A stretch of 64,000 bases of DNA from NCBI GenBank assembly GCA_028673005.1, contig CM054116.1, forward strand, positions 69,515,315-69,579,314, read 5' to 3'. The stretch is from Tanypteryx hageni. Taxonomy: Eukaryota; Arthropoda; Insecta; Odonata; Petaluridae. Shown here in pieces: positions 56,546 to 64,000 of the stretch. The number at the start of each line of letters is the position of its first letter. Position 1 is the stretch's first letter. Both the position numbers and the translations under genes were made by a program. Below the pieces are notes generated by a model. That model did no database searches, was not told the DNA's origin, and saw only the letters and a program-made list of their open reading frames with translations.

Positions 56546-57524
56546 ATCTGGTGAGTCCATAATAGCTAATTTTTTCGGATTAAAACGTTAAAGATGTTGT
56601 TAACCTAGTTAAAATCTGACATTTTAATATTATCAAATATAATAATGCATTAGATTTAGCTCACTTCCTTACAATATAGTCGAATATATTAAGTTCCAAT
56701 TTTCCCGTTGAATTCAACGTGAAATTACGCTAGTTATTAATAAAATGTTTAGTGAGACATCATTTTCACTTCTGGAATACGAATAAAATGCGTAACGGCA
56801 TTTATGTCCTCCTTCGAGAAGCAGAACATTTTAGTTCAAGACTTTCGAGTCACCGAACTTCGACCAGTACTCAGGTCCTCTGACACACATCAGAAAAAGA
56901 GATTGGTTGAAAACTTTTCGACACTCCAAAACGAGAAATACAACATCTACACGTAGAGGCTTTTATAATATAAAAAAACCCGAGAATCTTCCAAAATTTC
57001 AGATAAGTTTCAACATGTTTAGCACCCTGCTGCTATCAAGCCCTAAAAATTCACGGTGGGCATTAAAAACTATTTTTTCTATCTCTCTCTTTTCGGCGAT
57101 TTATAGCGAGTATATACATTTACTTTATCGACAAGGTGTCGTTTTTCACCTCGGTAATCTATAATCGGCGAGGCACGTGATACGGTACATGTGTTTTCGG
57201 ACGTGAAGGAATTAGAAATCGAAAAAAAATTCAAACGACCGTTTTTTCCGCAGGTATATATTATATGAATCGGATCGAGATAGGTCGGAGGGCGGTTCGG
57301 CATAAATCACCGATCCGAGAGATCCGCATCGCTCTTATTCCTTTTTAAATCGAGGAATAAATAACTTCCCACGATCCCCAAGATAAAAGGAGAAAAGTCA
57401 CAACCGCCTGCCTTTCGACCCCTTGTCGTAATGCCGGATATTATCATCTGAAAGTCCGATTTCTATCGTTCCTTTCCTCTCAACTTGGATTGATTTCGTT
57501 GTCGCGCAGAAATATATTTGCCCT
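56546..57524. other. Unique AT-rich DNA, nothing recognised
   Basis: Frames of 74-85 residues are unrecognised. Confidence 0.4.
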
Positions 57525-57735
57525 TCGGAGAGAGAGGGAGAGAGAGGGAGAGGGAGGGAGAGAGAGGGAGAGAGAGAGAGAGAGAGAGAGGGCGGGAAAG
57601 AGAGGGCGGGAAAGAAAGGGCGGGAAAGAGAGGACGGGAAAGAGGGCGGGAAAGAAAGGGCGGGAAAGAGAGGACGGGAAAGAGGGCGGGAGAGACAGAA
57701 AGGGAGAGGGCGGGAGAGTGATAGAGAGTGAGGGA
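57525..57735. repeat. Purine minisatellite with GGGCGGGAAAGA unit
   Basis: A GAGAGGGAGA stretch is followed by about eight units of (G/A)GGCGGGAAAGA(A/G)A type, 12-14 bp long, at 57590-57710. Confidence 0.88.
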
Positions 57736-58515
57736 AGGGGAAAGATCGTAATAGCGAGCCCGAATGAATCGTAAAAGTCGTAAAAGATTATTTCAAAGGA
57801 CGAGTCCCACACTTCCATTCACCCCTCACCTTCTTCCAAAGGACTCGCAGTCGTGAGAGGCAAGTTAGCGACGGACGGCACTTTTACGAGGCCAAAATTA
57901 AGACGCGCCTGAGAATAAAGGGGGAGAGAAATAAGAAGTGGAGAGAGAGAGGGAGATAGGTGCGAAATCTCTCTCCATCAGAGCGAGAGATTTTTTTATT
58001 CGGATATCTCCGGCCACAACCGCCTCCACGCCCCTGATTCCCACCTCCTTCCGCTATATCCATCCCAAATCCATACCTTTCCCACCTCCCTCCCACTTCG
58101 ACTCCTTCCCTCCCCCAACGTGGAACGTATACGCCTCCGCGATGACGATAACAAAATAATATCCACCCGACCCGCTATGCGTCAACAGGTAAAAAAAAGG
58201 AACGAGTGATATGAAAGGCGAAAGGGATGTTATCGGCCCGCCCTCCGTTGATAAAGTTCGTCCCGACGAAATAGAGATACGCGCATACAAGCTAATGAAG
58301 CCATTGAGACTGTCAATTTTTGCAGAAAAAATTAAGTAATAAAAGAATCTGAGATCGAGGTGTATTTTTTTGTACTTCGGAGACGATCGCCGCTTCCGAT
58401 AAAAGAATGGAAAAATAAAAAAGTGCCCTCCCGATTAGAAATTTTCCTCTAAAATTTCGGAATTCATCCATTCGAGTCGACGATTACGCTGCGAGAAATG
58501 TTGAAAAAACAAAAG
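57736..58515. other. Unique DNA, nothing recognised
   Basis: Contains a C-rich patch (58010-58130). No gene. Confidence 0.4.
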
Positions 58516-58622
58516 GGTATCATCATCATGCTGCTGTCCGAAGACAGGTTTCAGCTGAATCGCTGCCTCCATCTCTCTCTCTCTCTCCCTAGAAGACTCT
58601 TTTATATCTCTATAAGTACTAA
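58516..58622 (-). mobile_element. LINE 3' end (same family as 27.1 kb)
   Basis: On the minus strand it reads TACTTATAGAGATATAAAAG, then TCTTCTAGGGAGAGAGAGAG, GAGGCAGCGATTCAGCTGAA, ACCTGTCTTCGGACAGCAGC and (ATG)n. The match to 27152-27248 is about 90% by eye. It is about 105 bp long, so extremely 5'-truncated. No clear target duplication was seen. Confidence 0.75.
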
Positions 58623-60162
58623 AACATCAGAAACATCGCTTGTGTAACGCGAGTGTTGAAGTTCTTGGAAAGGGCATGGCAAAGCCATGTTGCGCAAATT
58701 TAATATCTTATAGAAAAATCACGCTCTTATGGGTCGCGAACTTTCTAACGTCACATACGCTGTGCTCCCAATTCAGGACCGCATGTAATTAAATTTTACG
58801 CATCTTGCGTAAAATAATGTCAAATTTATTTAACCCCGTATAGTCAAATTCGCGTGGGGGACAGCCGTGGTGGGCAAGGGTTTTCTGTAAATTCAAAAGA
58901 GACAGCACCGTTCGTTTAACGACGGTTACATTTACCTTATAAACACAATACAAACATCATCCCAATAAATCCAGCGCAAAATCAATCTTATCCGACCCTG
59001 CAGTGAGGAAAACGTCCGAGAAAAAAATTTAAAATTTCAAAATTCCTGACTTCGCGAACGAATAGGTTTAAAAACGCACTCGGGCAAGCGAGTTTCTAGG
59101 ACGCCGTGGCAGGAAGAGAGATTTATGATAAAAGCTAATTTAAAAGCGAGAGGAAGAACAAGGAACGGAGGAATCTATGCCTATTCCACAAAACGGGAAC
59201 ATCCATCATGCGGCGCACGTAAATCTTATAATCAGCGGAGACACGCACAAGACTACGCGAAGAGATCTCATTAGATCGTACCGAAGGAGTCGCCGGAAGA
59301 TCGGAATAAGGAGGGAGGGGAAAAAAGCGCGGAAGACAGACACGCCCGGAGTGAACCGACATTTTTACATACACGCAATCCCGGTGAGGGGGTGGAGGGA
59401 TAAAACGCTGGTGGGAACAACCTTTTTCCTCCAATTACGGCGAATAGCCGGAGCATCTCTCTCCTTATTAACATCCGAGGTAGTAACGCACAACACTTGT
59501 CATGAGACATTAGCGCGAACTGAAGCGGAGGCAGAGCGGACGTCGTCCTCTCTCCTACAGCGGTCGTCCCCCGGACGACCCCCGCGCGAAGCAACGTGCA
59601 GCGACAGTCCATCCGAGAGACGCTGCGAAGAGAAAGTGTGTGCCCTCAGGAGAGAGAGAGAGAGAGAGAGAGAGGAAGCGAAACAATGGGAGAGGCAGAA
59701 AAAGAGATTTTTTTAAAAAAGGAAGTAGAATAAAAGCGAAGAGTGAAGTGGATAAGAATGCAGTGCATGAAAGAAGAGGTGGGATGGGGAAGGAGGGAAA
59801 GAGGGTAGGAGAGGTGTGGGTGAAAAAGCAGCAGTAGAAAGGGGGAGGAGGAGTCTACCAGTCGTAATGGATGCAGGCGAGAGGAGGTGGAAAGAATGGG
59901 AGTTGGGGGAAGAAGAAGGGAGGGAAAAGAAGGGAAAGCGAGAGAGTGTGGAAGGGGGGCGGGGGAGAGGGGAAGAATGAGAGGAGTGGTGTGGGTCAAG
60001 ACCGCGTGTGGCCGTGAACTCGTGACGTCACGCACATCAATCAACCGGGGACGTGATCCACGTTAAGAAGACACGCCTATCTTTTACTCCTCCCATCCAC
60101 TACATATGAATATATGCATACGGTCGTATTCGTGTGTGCGCGCATGTATGTACTCGTGTTTA
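58623..60162. other. Unique DNA with a GA tract and purine-rich part
   Basis: A GA run lies at 59650-59674 and purine-rich DNA at 59760-59990. The 179-residue frame at 59177-59716 has no recognisable domain. Confidence 0.4.
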
Positions 60163-60163
60163 A

Positions 60164-60194
<31 letters not shown>

Positions 60195-60209
60195 TGTGTG
60201 TGTGTGTGC
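60163..60209. repeat. (TA)n/(TG)n microsatellite
   Basis: Short TA array passing into TGTGTGTG. Confidence 0.9.
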
Positions 60210-61144
60210 ATGTATTTAACCTTTCTCAATCCCCATCTGTCTCCATTCCATAAATAAATTCATCTCTAAAAGGCATTTCTTCATGCCAAGTCTCATTCTC
60301 TTGTTTCTACCGATGCCACACGACCAACCCTCAATGGACATTAAATGCATTTTACGTCCTCCCTCCCCTCCTCTCTCTCCACCCTCCCCCACACGTGTCC
60401 CGCCTCGTTCAAGCTCTCCCTCGTGGTCTTAACCGAGGGGTCTCCTGCCAATCAGACCCAATCGGGGCACTGTCGCTTCCCCTTTCGTTCGTTCACGCAC
60501 CCCTCGCTCTTTCCCTCTCACCCATCTCGGCTTTCGTTAAAATTTATCGGGAGCAGATGCACTGCACGGCAGTATTTTATTAATAGAATTCATGATGTAA
60601 TTTAGGAGACTTTTTTTGAAAAAGAAGAAGACTGAATGCTGTGTTTTTCGAAACGAGGTCCGGAAGTCGCCACTCCGAAGATTGGCGACGAAAATGTTAT
60701 TCGATCTTGCCAAAAACTTTAATAACTTGATGTGGGAATGCACGATTGCGCATCTAAGACCAATAGTAGGCCAAGTAAAATATCATGGGTACCTCGGTCA
60801 TAGACGTTTGGGAGATAAGTACCAATTGAGGGAGTGGGCAGGGTTCGAACGCGGAAAAGGAACGGGCTTTTGAAGGGACAAACGAAAATGGAAGGACGTG
60901 ATCGAGGACCGGCAATTATAGTACATACTAAGCTTTTAATCGGTAAAGCTCAATCAACGATTACCTTTAGATGCAGTTACTTTCTTCTCAAAACCATATC
61001 CTACCTTCGATGGCTATTTCTCCTTCTTTGAATCATTCTCAGCTCCTCATATTTTCCTAACGAATTGTTCTAGATGAATTCTACGAGATATTAAACATCT
61101 TATCTCACACATACAAGAATGCCTCTTGGAATTTTATTGTGCAA
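60210..61144. other. Unique DNA, nothing recognised
   Basis: Pyrimidine-rich at 60355-60540. At about 60841 GGGTTCGAACGC resembles a B box, but no A box precedes it. Confidence 0.35.
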
Positions 61145-61432
61145 CAGGGTTCACCAAAATTATCACTAAAAGACTTTGGATACCACCGTGCGGGCCACAT
61201 ACGGCCTTTCAAGTGACTGATAGGGCTGTGTGTCAATTATAAAGAGCTAACTCTTTAATTATATAATGTGTCGTATGCCAATATTAGAAGTAAATCGCAT
61301 CTGCGTATTCGAAAAATAGCTTTTAGGTTTTATAAATGATATCTGATGACATTTTTTGCTTATAAATAGATATACGTCTCAAAATGAAATAATTAGGTAA
61401 GGCGGGCCGAATAAGGCCCGCGGGCCTTATAC
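61145..61432. mobile_element. hAT/Charlie-like MITE, right end eroded
   Basis: Starts CAGGGTTCACCAAAATTATC and contains GCGGGCCACATACGGCC; the other side has GGCGGGCCGAATAAGGCCCG then CGGGCCTTATAC. A CAGGG.T..CCAAA start with paired GCGGGCC blocks is typical of hAT (Charlie-type) elements. The expected CCCTG right terminus is missing. Confidence 0.5.
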
Positions 61433-61734
61433 ATTATCTTCATTTCTCTTAATTCTCAACCTCACTTATACCATTATTTTTTTTTCTACGACGTATCCTC
61501 TTCTCTAAAAGTACTATTACCTCAATACTACCATTAGGCTCCCTGTCAGCATTTAAACACAAATACTTAATTTGCAAATGTTAAATCATGATATCGTACC
61601 AAACGCTGAACATACTCGAAATTCCCGAATTCATTGAATAATTTAAGAAAAGATTCTTTTCTTTCTTGCCTCCTAGGCGGCCAATAGTTCTCTCGTTGAT
61701 GAATCACTGTTCACCCCCGTTCTCCGCAGACCGA
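61433..61734. other. AT-rich spacer
   Basis: Nothing recognised. Confidence 0.4.
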
Positions 61735-62055
61735 GGGGAGGAAGCGGGAGGGAAGGGGGGGGTGGAAGGGGGGGATGGAAGGGGGAGGGAAGGGGGGATG
61801 GAAGAGGGGATGGAAGGGGGATGGAAGGGGGATGTAAGGGGGATGGAAGAGGGATGGAAGGGGGGATGGAAGGGGGGATGGAAGGGGGATGGGAGGGGGG
61901 ATGGGAGGGGGGATGGAAGGGGGATGGGAGGGGGGATGGAAGGGGGATGGGATGGGGGATGGGAGGGGGATGGGAGGGGGTGGGAGGTGGGATGGAAGGG
62001 GGATAGGAGGGAGGATGGAAGGGGGATGGAAGGGTGGGAGGAAAGGGTGGGCGTG
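61735..62055. repeat. G-rich minisatellite, GGGGGATGGAA unit
   Basis: About 320 bp of 10-13-bp units GGGGGATGG(A/G)A(G/A)G on the plus strand, roughly 25-30 copies with variants. Runs of four to six G recur every 10-13 bases, so quadruplex formation is expected. ORFs in all frames (SIPPPIPL or GMEGGW type) are repeat translations. Confidence 0.93.
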
Positions 62056-63460
62056 GCAGAGGAAAACCTGAGGTTGGAACACCACCAGGGGTCATAGAGG
62101 TCTGCACTGCAATAAAACCGCTTTCGATTTGTCACGGCGTTAATCCATAGTGGCGACCAGCCTTGACCGAACGCGCGAGCAAACCATCTGTCCCACGCAC
62201 TTTCTCGCCGAGGTGCGAAAACGGATTACCATTAGTCATATAAAGGCAATAAATAACTCGGCTATAAATGCCTCCCTTATCGCAACGCGAAATAACTTAC
62301 AAGGAATTTCGAAATTGTGTTTTTGTGACATTAAAATGCGGCTATAACTTTATAACTCATAAGTCCATAATTCGTCATTTTGATTAAAAGAAGATATATC
62401 TTGCCGCAGGTATATTCCCATTAATTTATGAATTCTACGACTCGAATTATTTTCTTCTACTATCGAGGTTAAGGGGGGACGAAATTCGAATGTATTAGCA
62501 ACTTTATAAGTCGAATCGAGAATGCTAAAATTTAGGAAAAATGACTTTCAGTAGATAATTTTGAGAAAATGTCCATTTCTTCTTCTATGACATGTTAGGT
62601 AAAAAACAATGGTACAAAACTCTTTACATTCCTAGCAAATATTAACGCGCATGACATATCATTTAGAACGCTGTTGGTTTCCTGTAGCGTTTCGAAGATC
62701 TCCAATCGAGAAGATATTAGACAAATATATCACATATTTTTCATAATATACAACGAGAGATGCTAAATATATGCAATATTATTATTTACTCGCACACATA
62801 CTATTTTGGATGAACTTTTAAATATTGTTGGCATCATGACTCCGCATCGTTTTTCATAAGGGAAGACATGCAAAAATTCAAAATTATAACCTTTAAAAAA
62901 TATATAACTAATGAGAGGACATCAATTCGCCGAATTTATGTGGAAAAATTGCCAAACGCGACTTTAATAAGACGAAAGCATAATATTCAATTCGATTTTA
63001 ACATCGCCCCGATTTCTATCCGGGGAGAAAATGTTTACACCGAAGGTTCCTCAAAAGGTCGACGTATTTCAGATTCAGGACTTGAAGAACGAAACGTCGC
63101 GACATTTGGAATGAAAAAAATCGCCTTATTTGTTTTCGGCGTCGAACATTTCCGAGCGAGAGGAAGGGATAAGAGGGCTGATCTATCGGCACGCACCCGA
63201 CACACGAGCGAAGGAGACAATGCGCGCATTATGAGGTAATGACACACGCGGCTCGCCGCAAGAGAGTGCTTGCTTCCCTCTCACACAACTCTTTCTCCCC
63301 TCCCCCATCCTAATCCACCCACACCCGACCCACGGTCTCCAAACAATGCGAGAGCCGCGAGAGTAATCGTCAGTCATTACTGCAAAATGGCAAAGCTCGC
63401 GGTCGTGGGACACATACATAAACGCGTGAAGAGGAGAGCGGGGTGGGGAATGGGGAGGAG
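62056..63460. other. Unique DNA, no gene seen
   Basis: The 123-residue frame at 62868-63239 is AT-rich at its start and has no recognisable domain. Nothing else. Confidence 0.4.
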
Positions 63461-63537
63461 TGTGAAGGGAAGAGGAGGAGGGTGAAGGGAAGAGGAGGAG
63501 GGTGAAGGGAAGAGGAGGAGGGTGAAAGGAAGAGGGC
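63461..63537. repeat. Minisatellite, 20-bp unit
   Basis: GTGAAGGGAAGAGGAGGAGG repeated about 3.8 times, nearly perfect. Confidence 0.92.
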
Positions 63538-64000
63538 ATGGAGGGTGAGGAGGGGGTGGGGGGAGGGGGTGGAAGTGAACAGGGTGGGGTGGGGTTGAAT
63601 GCGATGGGTCGAAACTGCCTTGATGATCACCTCGCATTGAACGGGCCCAATTATTTTCCTCCCTTAATAACTCATTGTCTCTTTCTCCCACTCTCTCCCC
63701 CCTAATCTACCTCCCTCTCTCCTCTTCTTCTTTCGCGCTCCTCCCTCTCTCTCCTCTCTCTCTCTCTTCCTCAACTCCCCCTCCCTCCATATCTATCATT
63801 CGCGCGCGACAGATCGCAATAAATTAATGGTGTACGAGGATGCTGTTTCTTTTTCTTTTTAATTCCTTCCTTCCTTATATCAGCAAGTCGGTTTTTTTCT
63901 GTCCAAGTCTGCGGCCTTAATCAACGCCGATAGGAATAAGTCATTTTCGAACACGAAGAGTGACGAAGAATTTGGCGTTCAAACCCATTGATTTTTTTGT
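63538..64000. other. G-rich then pyrimidine-rich DNA
   Basis: G-rich at 63538-63600 and C/T-rich at 63660-63790 (CTCCCTCTCTCTC), then unique DNA to the window end. No gene seen. Confidence 0.45.

Noticed and set aside
59177..59716. 179-residue plus-strand frame
   Set aside because: No recognisable domain; it ends in a GA-repeat RERERE stretch; codon content follows local composition.
60780..60870. Possible tRNA gene or SINE (GGGTTCGAACGC)
   Set aside because: Only a B-box-like word; no A box at the right distance and no cloverleaf.
61666..62135. Overlapping frames with GMEGGWKGD or IPPPIPLPSP repeats
   Set aside because: Reading of the G-rich minisatellite in several frames on both strands.

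Overview
The window reads as non-coding DNA from a large, repeat-rich metazoan nuclear genome, most likely an arthropod. Evidence for this is the mixture of CR1/Jockey-like and other non-LTR retrotransposons, Tc1/mariner-, pogo-, hAT-, PIF/Harbinger-, piggyBac- and Helitron-like DNA elements, a hammerhead-bearing repeat family resembling Penelope-like elements, long (TA)n arrays and very long GA-rich polypurine tracts. I cannot place it more precisely than that. I found no convincing host protein-coding exon, tRNA, rRNA or bacterial-type operon. Most open frames are translations of simple repeats (IYIY, PSLSLPP and REREGE types) and were discarded.

Layout: 1-8.4 kb is mostly unique AT-rich DNA with a 1.1-kb purine-rich block. 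8.44-9.32 kb is a cassette of three related repeat units (A, B, C) separated by (TA)n arrays; each unit carries a hammerhead-ribozyme-like core. 9.87-10.31 kb is a deleted pogo/Tigger element. 10.4-13.95 kb is a near full-length but degenerate CR1/Jockey-type LINE on the minus strand, with a hAT-like insertion in its reverse transcriptase. 18.9-23.2 kb is dominated by purine minisatellites. 23.5-24.87 kb holds a (TA)n array, the intact C-terminal part of a second LINE (YADD motif) and a second A-(TA)n-B cassette. 26.70-27.63 kb is a PIF/Harbinger element with matching termini and TTA target duplication, itself interrupted by a LINE 3' end with its own 14-bp duplication. 28.4-32.4 kb has tRNA-derived SINE-like pieces and small MITEs. 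33.3-34.4 and 38.6-39.2 kb are purine arrays. 42.1-49.1 kb is a transposon nest: hAT MITEs, a Helitron-like tail, a 1.0-kb pogo-like MITE and a 2.34-kb Tc1/mariner-related transposon whose DDE transposase is broken by two frameshifts. 55.06-55.30 kb is a piggyBac-like MITE. 61.7-62.05 kb is a G-rich minisatellite with strong quadruplex potential.

There is no pathway to reconstruct. The biology is transposon ecology: nested insertions, non-autonomous derivatives, and a hammerhead/(TA)n repeat family that is the most interesting structure seen. The remaining unique DNA is rich in TAATTA-type and GAGAG-type words and could be intronic or regulatory, but that is inference only.
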